Below, piece after piece: positions 52,903 through 64,000 of a DNA stretch of 64,000 nucleotides (its first letter is position 1; each line of letters begins with the position of its first letter). Where the stretch lies: the NCBI GenBank assembly GCA_034401795.1, contig CM067367.1:34457380-34521379 (forward strand), in the 5' to 3' direction. The DNA comes from Chaetoderma sp. LZ-2023a (Eukaryota > Mollusca > Caudofoveata > Chaetodermatida > Chaetodermatidae). The position numbers were made by a program, and so were the translations under genes. The notes beneath the pieces are model-generated. The model did not search any database and was not told the origin of the DNA. It was given only the letters and a program-made list of their open reading frames with translations.

Positions 52903-54545
52903 CACCTGTGCAAAAGTTAAGCACCACCCTATTTTTACGCACATGCGAGGGTATATTCATGTGCTATGAAGAAAGCAATAGCATAAACATTTATGTACCC
53001 ATCCATCTTAGTGCAAGAGGTAATAATGCAACTAGAGGAATGCTGATTATGATGGTGGGGAAACACTGTATGTTTTTGTTTGAACTTGAAAACGAGGCCT
53101 GAATATGGTTACGTTGACACAACTGACAACTATTGCCCTACAGTTGACACACGTGGCTAGATTGTCATTAATGGTGTCTGAAAACGAAGTTTAACATCTG
53201 TGCACGAGTTTGAGACTATCATTATTAATACCGGGTATATCCACCTTGTGCCTGGATGACGGCCTGGACACGACGTCTCATGCTGGTCACCAACCGACTG
53301 ATACGCCATTGTGGTATTCGTTGCCATTCAAGATGGAGTGCGTCTGTTAATTCCTGTAGGTTCTGCACAGGAGGATCCCTCCTTCTCACCATGTTTCCCA
53401 GAATGTCCCAGATATGCTCAATAGGGTTCATGGCAGGGCTCCTTGCTGGCCATGGTAGGGTTTTGATGGCATTCATGCACAGCTCTAGCACGATGTGGTC
53501 GGGCGTTGTCATCCATGAATATAGGGTGGGTTCCAGGTGCATGATTTACAAAATGAGGGACCACAACTCTATCCAGTATGGAATCTTGATATCTTTGTCC
53601 ATTTAGTGTTCCAGGTACAGGCAACAGATCCAGCTTACAATCAAATGAGATGCACCCCCATATCATAACGGAACCTCAACCAAATGGAACTTCTTCCATG
53701 ATGTTACGTTGGTCGTACGCCATGCGTCTGGACCTCCATACACGAGTTCGACCATCTGTGGCATGAAGCAGGAACCGACTTTCATCGGACCAGTGTACCC
53801 GTCTCCAGGATCTCATGTTCCAGTGTCTTCTTTCGTTGCACCACCTCAGACGCTCCTCTTTGTGGTGTGCAGTGAGGAGAGGACGTCTGACAGGTCTCCT
53901 AGCTTTCATGCCAGCAGCATACAGTCTCCTTTTGACGGTAGACATTGACACTCTATTGCGCGTTTCCCATTGCTGGCTGAGCACTCTGCTGTTGGTGAAT
54001 GGTGATCTCTTAACAAGGCGGACTAGGGCTCGATCATCACGGGCAGTAGTCTTCTTTGGTCTTCCAGATCCAGGCCTGTCCTTCACCTCGTTAGTTTGCC
54101 CATGTTTTGCAATCAAACGACTGATTACAGTATGGTTAATGTTCAGCTGTCTGCCAATCTCTCTGCATGACATACCAGTAGTATGCATGCCTATGATTTG
54201 CCATTTCACACGATCACTTAACCTTCGTCTTGCCATAGCGGTTCACAATCAAGAGCTAATTCTCTCTGTACAAATAAACCACGGTCATGAACACAAAATT
54301 CCTAATCTTGTCGCCTAAATCTGTATGTAATGTTCTACACCTCAAACTGGACTTTTACATAACTGAACACGTGTGCTGTTTCCCGCCACGCACGGACATC
54401 AAGCGGCGTGAAGTCATGCATGCATGTGCATTTCGTACTTGGAATTATGTCAGCTAACGCGGGGACAAAAAGTATGGCAGCCTAGTTGTACCATCATGTT
54501 TCTACGTTCTATTGTTTTTGCTGGTGCTTAACTTTTGCACAGGTG
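52903..54545 (-). mobile_element. Tc1/mariner-family DNA transposon
   Basis: 1643 bp bounded by 26-bp inverted repeats (CACCTGTGCAAAAGTTAAGC and its complement) with TA on both sides, the canonical Tc1 target. It contains one transposase on the minus strand. It sits next to family 1 elements. Confidence 0.92.
53225..54236 (-). pseudogene. Tc1-like transposase, inactivated
   Basis: About 337 codons. The N-terminus has paired helix-turn-helix motifs (MSCREIGRQLNINHTVISRL) and a GSGRPKK hinge. The catalytic domain shows HWSDESRF (first Asp), IFMDDNARPHRA (second Asp) and NPIEHIWDILG (Glu). An in-frame TGA at about 53676-53678 and a frameshift near 53490 break it, so it is a fossil, though all three acidic positions survive. 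Confidence 0.9.
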
Positions 54546-54719
54546 TATATATCGAATCACTAATTTCTAGGCCCCCATTCGGGATGTATTTCGGGTGGAT
54601 TTTATCTTACAGTCTATTACCGTTCACTTTCCAAGTCTTTACACTGGCACCCAATCTATGCTTCTGGATGGAGAGAGGCAAAGAGAGGAATGTAATTGAG
54701 GAATCCGGTTTCTCAGTCA

Positions 54720-54930
54720 ATCATATGACGTCATAATCAGCTATGTCACATGTAGGTTGACGTTGTAATCCATTACGTCATGAATGACGCGATATAGTCC
54801 GTCAATGGTCCGCCAAGATATATGAATTTTATGTCATTATTATTTAATAAACATTCTGTTAAACATTTTGAAACAAATTTGACTTGCATGTATAGTTTTC
54901 TGTAAATTGAGATTCAGAGAGTGCGGGGAT
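54720..54930 (-). repeat. Palindromic miniature element, family 1 (partial)
   Basis: CAATCATATGACGTCATAAT tail and CTGTTAAACATTTTGAAACA; the second arm is missing. Confidence 0.6.
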
Positions 54931-54934
54931 CGAT

Positions 54935-55600
54935 TCATCCCAACACGGGCAATGCCTGGGCGGATCTTAGCTAGAGATGGGCGGGCCATGGCATATAACT
55001 GGATTCATCCATTGCCCATCTTTCCAACTACGGCGAGATAATCTACCACTGAGTCACGAACCATGTTTGCCGGCTCAGTGGTTCAGTGCACTTACAACAA
55101 GGCCTATACCAGGCCGTGTCCTCTCATGGCTCCAATGATTAATGGCGTATATTTATTAGAAAATATTGGTGCTTGTGACAGTTCTTGGCGGCTATATGTA
55201 GTCTCCAGTATTTCTTCCTGTCAAAAACTGGGTACACGGGTGCCAAAAAGGGTAACAGGCACATCGACACCCAGATTTGCACCTTAGAATAAAGTGATCA
55301 TTTAATCCGTGACACTAACCGTATTTAATCTACAACATACAGGATGACATATTTACGACATGTTTCGCACGTGAACAATTTGTTTCTTTGAAAGCTTTTA
55401 AAAATATTTATATCTCCGTTCTATTTACATAAACAAAAGAAGTGTTCAGAGTTTCAATCACCGACTTGGTTCAGTGACCAGATTCGATGAAAACTGTGTC
55501 ATTGTTTAATAAATTATATCACGGATCGCATCGACCCGTGAACAGGAAGAATGAACATGTCTTGTTTATCGCCAGATGTCCATAGATTTAGACCCGGTAT
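54935..55600. other. Non-coding host DNA
   Basis: Contains a GGGCGGATCTTAGCTAGAG-type box that accompanies family 1 elements elsewhere (27550, 29400, 34200, 43320, 61440). No gene seen. Confidence 0.45.
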
Positions 55601-55609
55601 ATGAGATCT

Positions 55610-55860
55610 GTTCCTAGTTTTCTGTCGATGTCTCCAGTTTTCAACCAGTAATCGACCTCCAACTCTCGCCGACATCCTCCTTTCAGCCGATAACCAGGAG
55701 CAAGTGTCCTGTTGTCCTGATATATGGTACTAGTTTTCTGTCAATGTCTCCAGTTTTCAACCTGTGTGTCGCGCATATTCACCCGTTGTACCAGTAATCG
55801 ACCTCCAACTCTCGTCGACGTCCGCATTTCAGCTGAGAACCAGGGTCATGCCTCTTGATA
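55610..55860 (+). repeat. Imperfect direct repeat of about 120 bp
   Basis: TAGTTTTCTGTCGATGTCTC ... CCAGTAATCGACCTCCAACT occurs at about 55615 and again at about 55733, the second with an extra 30 bp. Confidence 0.75.
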
Positions 55861-57200
55861 TACGACACAGATCCTGTGTTGTTCTAGCAGTCGTATTGCG
55901 AACAATGGAGTCAGCTGTTTAGCCCGAGAACAGGAATTGAGAGGTTCATTTTAGCTCCTGCCCATTTTGTACACACCTTTGAATAGATTGTTTATACTTT
56001 GATGATAACTATACAGGTAGTGTCACGTAAGCTGTTGAATATTTTAAACTAATTTGACTGGACGATTTTGCTAACTAGTTCTTGGGCCAGACCAGAATTT
56101 TGACTAATCGGTACCACCTAAGCTGTCAAAATCTCTTTGGATTTTTTGAAAAGGCATGTGTCCATTGATGATTAATTAATATGATAACCATTGCAGAGCG
56201 GCAGCTTCATGGTAGAAATTCAAATTTACAAGGATTTATAGAATGGACACTGACATTTGGGTTGCTACTCCAATACAGTCATGTGAGGTATCATATGAAA
56301 GACAATTGAGTTTTGCATCCAGTACTATGCATTCGTAAGTGTGTCTTTACAGTATGTGCTATCTGCTGTCGAAAATATGCTATTTAAAATCATTTTCTGA
56401 AATATTCAAATATCGCTATCATGTTTTCGTTTTGATTTTGTTTTTAATCACAAAGAAATATATATTATCTGTGATAGAAATTTGAATTACATATCACATG
56501 ACTAAACTGCAGAAATATGTGGACAGATATGTCTGGGTTTCACATTATGCCAAATGACATTGACCGAGAAAATGTAAAATATGCCAATGTCTTGCTTGAA
56601 TTCTGCATATATGCGTTTTCTTCAGATTTATTTCATCATGCTGATCTACTGGATGAATAATGTCACACTGATAATCCATAAACCATAAGTGACTGCAGTT
56701 ATCCATATTTGATTTTGAAAACATGTCTGTCCAGTTTGATAGACATGTTTTCAAAATCAGATATGTATAACTGTGTTAAAGCGCGCAACAGTTACCTAAC
56801 TTGGTTATATAGCTTTAGTAAATATCTGTAAATGATGAATCTGTTAGTGCTAATTTAATAAGCGAGATATAAAAAAGATTAATACAGTCTGCATTAAAGG
56901 TCAGTTTACGTTATAGCCGTTAAATGCCCGAACGCAGAAGAAGAAGCCCGAAATTTGCAACGATTTGTGCATCAGTCGAAATAAAATGTCTGATACATGG
57001 TTCCACAAAGGTGTTGCACACTACCTAGCTATATTTACCAAGACTAACTATGTAGAATTGCATGAGGTGGAATTGTTCTCTTCTAAACATAACTCGAACT
57101 ATCATTGACAACGTCGTCGTCATCAGAGTCTTCAAGCTCAACTGGGATCCCCATCTCTATTTTATGATTTATACATGTGTGTACCATTAACATTTACAGG
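55861..57200. other. Non-coding host DNA
   Basis: AT-rich, no supported gene. An inverted repeat around 56730-56750 (GACATGTTTTCAAAATCA and its complement) could form a hairpin. Confidence 0.5.
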
Positions 57201-57209
57201 ATAGCAATT

Positions 57210-60200
57210 CCCCAGCCGGTGGCCAACGCATCCACTCAATGGTTAGTTTGTTTTCATTGTAAGTGCTCCACCCGCATCCGTTTTGACTGGGTACGAGTGG
57301 TTGGCATGGAAGGTAATACTGAACTGCTGCAACTTTGCAAAATGTTCTCTGGACACCTCCCCGAAATCATCAAGCTGGCTGAAGGCATTTTGAAAGGCTT
57401 GGCCTACTTTTATTTGTTTCGAGGCCTTAGGCGTTCCACAGTCGGCAAAAGCACAAACAGTATCACAACACTCGAACGTGTGTATGCCAATTAGAGCACT
57501 AAAGAACCTGCCACCTAAGCATTTAGCAGGTTTGGCAATGCCAGTTAACCTTGTCCGGTTTTAGATGCAACACTTCTGGCACACACAGCAGTAAATACTT
57601 TTCTTGAAACCAAGGCACATAATGTGGCAATTAGTAGCTTAGCAGAGATCACAGTAGCTTTGCAACCAGATGCATACCAGCTTCCTCGTGCGACCATTCT
57701 AGCTCTTTGATCTCCTTCCAGCGATCTTGGGTGATTTTGGGTGATATTCTAACAAACATTCTCACATGGCACATATAGGACTATGTAATGGAGTTTGCCC
57801 CTATGTTTTGACAACATCCACTCCTCGACCAAGAATCTTATGAGAATAGTCTTGTTGCAAGAGCTACATAGATATTTCTTCCATTGCTGGTTAGTGTGTG
57901 CTGGTGCAATGCGTTTGAACTGGATATCAATGCTTGGCCCTCGATTACATTTACAGAGTGTTTGATGGATGTTTTCAAATAGATACCAATTACAACTTCA
58001 ATCCTTCCACTGCGTGTACTCTCATGCATTGCCAGAGACAAAACAATTTCTTCCAGATGTGCAAATGCCATGTTGTTAAGGTTAATTTTCTGCGCCATGC
58101 TCATTCCGTCAATAATGCATGTTGGTGGCTCGTGAATGTGTTCTGCTGGTGATACCTTCTTCGCCAGTTCTCTGGCGAGTACAGATTTGTTTGTCCTACG
58201 CATAGATCCAGCTCCATCTGAAAGTGGCAATGGCAGGAGTCCTGATGGATTTGCTAGAACATCACGCATGTGTAACTGTCTACGTTGGGTAACACAGATA
58301 ATAGTCCAAATAATTTCCCATCGGATTTAAGGAAAACCTATTTTGCTGGTGTCTTGCTACCATTCTTCTTGTTCATGTCACTGAAAGATTGTAGTTTTAG
58401 ATTTGTCAGTTGGCCATAGAACTTTACAGCGCAATTGTCATTTTCCAACCGATTTGACTTGAATTTCTGGAATGCCTCATCTCCGAGTTTCTTAGCCTTG
58501 AAAACATCTTGAACAAGATCTGCTGAAGCCAAGATACATGTTGACAAGTAAACTAAATCGTTATGACCTGACTTATATGGCTCGCTCCTGCTATGTTCCA
58601 TTAGGTCAATCAAAGATTGAAGGTCCTTCTCATTCTTTTGAATTCTAGTGTGTTGCAGATCTGGATGACTCAACTTGGAGCTTTCTAGACATGTCATCTC
58701 TCGAAGTTGCCTAAGATGCATCCTATACTCGTTTGTTAGATTGCATAGGCTCGGGCCTTCTGGTTTAGACTGACTCCTTTCGTTTCTCCAGGCATTTAAT
58801 ATATATGTTCACAATCTCTTCAACTGTCTGGTTAACCAGACTTCTACCAAAACGGTTTCTGAAACCAAGTTGTACTGAGAGACCGCCATTCATAAAGTGG
58901 TTATACACCTCTTTATTATGGCTTGATAGTCATGACATCTGTGCATGGAAGTATGACCAGAATCACGCATGGTGCCTCTTATCGTGCACAAAACACCATG
59001 TTATCATATATTGAATTAATGTCAAGTGCAGTAACAAATCTCCTTCTCTGGATGCTCTCAATGAGCCTAGCAATGTTTCGAAAATAGGTTATCCAAAATG
59101 CTAACAAACTTCCATTTTCTCCTCATGGTAAGGGGAAGTAAACTTCAAACAGTATACATGATTTAGCCTCGATAATGTACTTGAATGAAGCATGTTGCAC
59201 ATTATCAGCAAAGTCTCTAATGAATTGCAAGACTTCTTCCATCTGTATCATTTCAGATACATGTGTGCCCGTTAACCATCGAGAAAATTATTTCCACGCA
59301 TGCCTCATAGGCACCTCATATACCAGTTTATGGAGACTTACTGTACGATTATATTTGCGACCGCCCATAACACCAGCTACAGGACCTTCTGCATTAACAG
59401 AGGATTCTACACATTATCATACATCTTTGAATCATGTCCAATTGATTGGCATCAGTGCACAGATGGCATAAAACACTCCAAGCCTGGGAATAATTTTGTT
59501 GAACTTATCTTGGTGCTTCCAGACTATTTTAGTCGCTTTGACATCGGGAGCTTGATCACATATTATGTATGACAATTGCAAAGACTGGATACTGGTAACT
59601 GACTGATTCAACAGCTCATTTACAGTGGACATCTGTGCCGTTGGAACATTGATTGAAGGTTAAAGTAGCCTATGGTACCAGGAATAACTATGGGATCATC
59701 ACAAATACGGATGTGAAATTCAGTCCAACTACACACTGATTGGTATCGCATAGGAAAATAAGAAATAATCCATATATGGTTCTTCAATACAGCATTTTGA
59801 ACAGCAGCTGGCATGCCAATGTCTCTTCTTTGGGTTGTATATGTCCACTCGTCCGATGGTATAGGTGGGCACCATCAATGCTTGAGTTGTGATACTTCTT
59901 TTCTTTGTTTCATCAATGGCTTGTTTAAGATTAAATTGCTGTGATCCAATGAATTTTGCCTGTGTGGCAATCCCATTAACCTGATAGCAAAAACCTTCAC
60001 CACTGACTGATTGCTCTAACTGATCATGGTGTCTTATGCGAGAGTCGTAAATACAGCATGGTGGATATTTTCTGGTAGCGTAACAGAATCTGCCAGAGTA
60101 CGTTTCTACATACACAGGGCAGTGTCAATCTCTTTAATTTTGAACTATGATACAACGTGGCGTAATTTATTCAGAGTATGGATCAATTCAACATTTCTAA

Positions 60201-60670
60201 TCGATAATTTAAGTGGTATTTTGTTTTGGTGGCTTTCGCTTTCTGGGATTTATTTCATAGGCAATGTCTTGACCCAAAAGGCTGGTTAATCTCTGTACCT
60301 TTTAGATAGTCAGTGACTTTCTCCTGTTAGTATTGTTTGTAAGAACATGTCGACAGACTTGGGATTATTAAGTTTGCTAGGGTCCACGTCCGGTGGCCAT
60401 ATTTGAGTCATTTTGGTTTATCACAGGATCTCAGCTGAAAAGCTGCCTTTGCTAAACCATCACCAACACCCGTAGACTTAAATATGTGTACGTCGAACTA
60501 TACGGATTGGATGTTTTTCACAAGTTCACATATAGACAGGTTGTCAGAATACAAACGAAGTTTCCCCTTTTCATCAGGAATGATATGCAATGCTTCACTA
60601 AACTCACTTTCCAGCTTCCGGAGAATATATTTCTTTGACTCGTTGATAAGTTGTTAGGAGAATTAACTAA
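57210..60670 (-). pseudogene. Decayed member of a large dispersed animal protein family (PIN/FEN-like C-terminus)
   Basis: Collinear minus-strand fragments over 3.5 kb: KGKLRLYSDNLSICEL near 60550, FCYQVNGIATQAKFIGSQQ near 59980, WKHQDKFNKIIPRLGVFY near 59490, FMNGGLSVQLGF near 58880, LKLSHPDLQ-like text (58721-58338 frame), TNKSVLARELAKKVSPAEHI then IIDGMSMAQK (58269-57838 frame), EWSHEEAGMHL near 57690, IGIHTFECCDTVCAF near 57480 and LTIEWMRWPPAGELL near 57225. I recognise these as parts of one roughly 1100-residue family found in many copies across animal genomes; its function is unknown to me. The spacing of acidic motifs in the C-terminal half recalls FEN/PIN nucleases. Many stops and frameshifts; no introns apparent. 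Confidence 0.7.
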
Positions 60671-60679
60671 AATGTTGGT

Positions 60680-61215
60680 GTCCACTATATAGGGTAGAGC
60701 AAAATGGCGTCCATTTTGGATGACATCTTAGATTTCTAGCACTAAGCTGCCAGACTGGAATGGTTATTATAGCAATTAATCTTGCCTAGGCATGCAACTT
60801 TTCCAAAAACAGAAACATATTTGGCCGATTTAGGTAATTCAGATATTTGCTTTGGCCCATGGACTATAAACATAAGATTGTACATTAAATTGTAAATTCA
60901 CCAAAAGCACAATTCAGACGTTTACCAACGAACCTGTGCTCCTTTTGTGTAGGATCTACACCATTTGATGGTGAGGTCAGTAAGGGACGCATCTTCAGCC
61001 TTCTGCATATATGGTCATTCAATGTATTCTGGCCAGTACGAAGTCTGAGTAAAATAACCTGTACCCAACAAGTGTAATCGTCTTTTGTTACCCTTGATTC
61101 CTTATGGAGGAAGCCAGTTTTAGCTATGCCCATCCCATCTCTAGCTAAGCTCAACCCACGCGTTGACCGTGTTGGCATGGATCGATCCCTGTACTCTCTG
61201 AATCTCAATTTTTAT
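60680..61215. other. Non-coding host DNA
   Basis: Includes GCAGATTTAGCTATGCCCATC-like boxes related to those accompanying family 1 elements. The ORF at 60885-61208 (-) lacks a recognisable domain. Confidence 0.45.
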
Positions 61216-61224
61216 AAAACTATG

Positions 61225-61395
61225 CAGGTAAGCTGTTGAATATTTTAAAACTAATTTGACCAGGTGCTGTTGCTGCATATGGCAGTCAAATTAGTTTCAA
61301 AATAGTCTGCCATAGGCATCAACATCACCCAGTCAATTTGGTTTCAAAATATTCAACGACTTGCCTGTATAGTTGTCTGGAAATTGATACTGAGG
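61225..61395. repeat. Palindromic miniature element, family 1 (rearranged, three arms)
   Basis: TGTTGAATATTTTAAAACTA, then GGCAGTCAAATTAGTTTCAAA, then a second inverse arm CAATTTGGTTTCAAAATATT, so one arm is duplicated. Confidence 0.6.
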
Positions 61396-61869
61396 GAGTT
61401 CATGGATCGATCGATCCCAACACGGGCGCAGTGCGGGTGGAGCTTAGCTAAAACTGGGCGTGGCATAACTAAAACTGGATTCATCTATTATGCAACCTGA
61501 TTCCATCTACACTTAGCATTGTTGGCAGCGTCTGCTAGGCCCACATTTTATTATGTAATTTGCATTGGTCCATTTATTGCACACTACAACATTATCTAGA
61601 ACAGGTTCACGGAAGAAACAAATCAGTCAAGAAATAATTCATAAAGTAACGAGTCTATCCCGATAATTCAATCAGCATTTGAGCAGCACTTGAATCGTAC
61701 ACCTCTTTTTTTCCTTTTTTTATTTATCGTACGCCTACTCAATATGGCTCACGTGTTGATAAACGTGCCCACATGGCCACATACCACACCAAGATCTACC
61801 ATCGTTTACTGAGCATGGCTGGAAACGACAAAACTCTTACGGTTGCGACATCATCGGCTGCATGGTCAG

Positions 61870-62440
61870 CAATGATGAGAAGACACTTTTGAATAACTCT
61901 GGTTCTACTGGGGAGATCTTCTCCAAATTTGAAGGGAAGTATTCCCGTGTGGTCCCCAGTAGAGCTGCCAAATGTTGGTGTCTGAAATCCAAATGCAACG
62001 GCTTTTAGCAACAGTTTTCAAAATAGACAATTTCAGACATTCTTCGATAACTCTGGTTCTACTGATGCAATCTTCTCCAAACTTTAGTTGAAGCGTGTCC
62101 ATATGGTCCCACGCACGTATCTAAGATCCAACAGCAACAGCTTTTAGCAAGAATTTACAAGAGAGACATCTTACGCATTCTTCAATAACTATTGTTCTAC
62201 TGGTGCAGTCTTCTCCAAACCTGGGTGGAAACTTGTCCATGTGATCCTGAACACGTCTGCCATTTTTGTAGCTAAAGGCCAAAAGGCAACAGCAACAGCT
62301 TTAAGCAACATTGTTTTCAAAATGAACATGTTTATAGCATTTTTCAATAACTCTAATGGAGCGATCTTTTCTGAACTGGGGTTCAGTGTTTCTCATGGTA
62401 TCTACAATTTCTTGGTCCCAGGGACCTGTCACCTAGAAAT
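61870..62440 (+). repeat. Four degenerate units of about 135 bp
   Basis: Each unit has a TTCAATAACTCTGGTTCTAC-like segment, CTTCTCCAAA and CAACAGCTTTTAGCAA-like text, at roughly 61885, 62040, 62180 and 62340. A weaker echo (CAACAGCAACAGTTTTCAGC) is at 62800. Confidence 0.7.
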
Positions 62441-62985
62441 CTGGCGGTCCCAACCAGAAATATATGGTCTCAAACTGAAATCAGCTTTTCCCGATTCAGT
62501 TTTTCTCATCCATGTTAAAATTCGAGCATACCACGGGCTCACAGCTATGAATCAAGGGGCCCCATGCTAGAGTTTATTGGGTATTTCGTGCAAAAATCTA
62601 TAAAAAAAATAATTAGTATTGAACAATTATACAAGATTTTCAGGGATCCCGGGGAACCCACTGTCACTACTTTGGGGTCACAAGTTGAATTTTGGGGTTA
62701 TATACCAAACGGACCCTTATGAGTAACCCTGCTTGGTTTGATACGAGACTGTGAGGTCCCGAAGACGTATGCCAATTTTACTATCAAAAACTAAAACGCA
62801 ACAGCAACAGTTTTCAGCAACATTGTTTACAAAATGGACATTTTTGAGCTTATGTATGACATTCCTTCGTACATTGTGTGAAAGTGTGAGTGCTTTAGCT
62901 ATTCCCCCACGCATCTTTAGCTAAGCTACACCCACGCTTCGGCCGTGATGGGATTGGTCGATCCCTGAACACCATAAATATCGAT
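62441..62985. other. Non-coding host DNA
   Basis: No supported gene. Confidence 0.4.
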
Positions 62986-62989
62986 TTCC

Positions 62990-63225
62990 AGGAAACTATT
63001 CATGTAAGCTGTTGAATATTTTGAAACTACTTTGACTGGGTGCCGTTGCTGCCTTTGTCATTCTCAAAGACATACATTTCGTACAACAACGCTTAGTCGG
63101 TCATGAATTAAGCGTTCGTGACGAACGTAGCTACATCATTCATGGTGTGCTTGATTAAGACGTCGTCCTACACGTTACGTAGTTGATTATGACGTTATGT
63201 GATTGTCTGAGAAACTCCATTAAGG
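62990..63225 (+). repeat. Palindromic miniature element, family 1 (one arm plus tail)
   Basis: GCTGTTGAATATTTTGAAAC, GACTGGGTGCCGTTGCTGCC, then the tail with AATTAAGCGTTCGTGACGAA and TTATGACGTTATGTGATTG. Confidence 0.65.
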
Positions 63226-64000
63226 CGTGTTGTGATCAATCTGCTTAGCGTGATGGTATCATTTACATTGCGTCTTTTCTTGCTATTTTGTACACCAACT
63301 GTGTTGTGCCATAACAAATGGAAGGATTGAAACAGTTGAAAATATATTTGTATTTTAGTCTGTCCAAAGAAGTACGAAATTTATGTTAAATACAATTAGT
63401 TCCAAGTAAAGTCATTTGAAATTATATTTACTTAACGCTTTAACGCTTTCATTCCTGAGATCCCAAAATTTGATTTCAATTGAACCGTACATGCACAACT
63501 AACATGTTGAATAGTTTGACTAATTTGACGGGAGTTTGTTACGGGTTTTGCTTTGGCAGAAATATTCAGTCCAAAGTGTGTTTCTAAATATTCAGGCTAA
63601 TAGTTCGTATATTGCAAAGAAAACGTTATATCTGGCATAAAGACCTGAAATGGCTAATTTGAGTATTGGCCCGATATCTCTAATTCACCATAGAACACAT
63701 TATTAGTCAGTGGGATTGATATGGCTACCATGGCAAGTCTGTAAAGTAGTGCAAAGCAAAATAGTGATTTTTACAACTGTAACCGCGACCTACATTTCGA
63801 GATCATTGTGACCTTAAACATCCAGTTCTGCTAGGATGTCTGGTAGGATGTCATTCCCCGTGCTTCAATGATCATTTTAGTGTATCATAGACGTATGAAT
63901 AGGGGTGGGAGCGGGGGCAAGGGGGTGCTAAGGGGGACGATACCGTCACCCTCTCACCCCCCCCCCCCCCTCCCACGTTTTTCCTCTCGCATAGTGTATC
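63226..64000. other. Non-coding host DNA ending in poly-C/poly-G tracts
   Basis: GGGGGCAAGGGGG at 63910 and a C-run at 63957-63970. No gene seen. Confidence 0.5.

Overview
The window is eukaryotic DNA from an animal, most likely a marine invertebrate. It is AT-rich, largely non-coding and full of microsatellites, palindromic short elements and LINE/Tc1 debris. I cannot fix the phylum. No intact host gene is recognisable.

The central object is a Maverick/Polinton, a large self-synthesising virus-like DNA transposon, at 1710-19357 (about 17.6 kb). It is visibly more GC-rich and gene-dense than its flanks. It has terminal inverted repeats starting AGTAGTATAGCC. Each terminal repeat (about 286 bp) is itself a fold-back with the same sequence at both of its own ends. 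Inside the termini lie inverted arrays of a 67-bp satellite: about 25 units on the left, about 3 on the right, plus 2 stranded internally. The cargo is a protein-primed family B DNA polymerase (3710-7673, +), a retroviral-type DDE integrase (8623-7649, -), an FtsK/HerA-type packaging ATPase (12719-12056, -), candidate capsid proteins (10716-9646 and 15917-14629, both -), several small coiled-coil or membrane proteins typical of Polintons, and several proteins I do not recognise. I did not find an adenain-like protease.

The element looks recently dead. Polymerase, ATPase, both capsid candidates and two accessory genes carry single-base frameshifts or stops, while the integrase is open. Four of the stop codons are each one C-to-T change from Gln or Arg. 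The right arm is rearranged: a satellite/terminal-module fragment and a partial copy of a gene sit at 17190-17712, and the last rightward gene is cut to a signal peptide. The most striking regularity is a promoter-like module, TTTAA(G/A/C), then 5-9 nt, then a TATA-like box, then ATG within about 0-18 nt. It precedes at least 15 of the element's genes but not the polymerase, and the integrase has none of its own. Divergent gene pairs share one near-palindromic TTTAAA core.

Left of the element (1-1709) is non-coding DNA with one palindromic short element. Right of it (19358-64000) is repeat-rich host DNA. About 21.1-29.3 kb and about 34.4-47.5 kb are diverged direct copies of one segment. Comparing them reveals later insertions, including a 2.85-kb unclassified one at 39991-42838. 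Other remnants are a LINE tail with an RNase H/zinc-knuckle fragment (22.69-23.62 kb), two copies of another LINE tail (26.0 and 37.6 kb), a 1.64-kb Tc1/mariner element with a broken transposase (52903-54545), and a 3.5-kb minus-strand pseudogene (57210-60670) of a dispersed animal gene family. The C-terminal motifs of that family suggest a PIN/FEN-like nuclease fold. Palindromic miniature elements of two families recur throughout.
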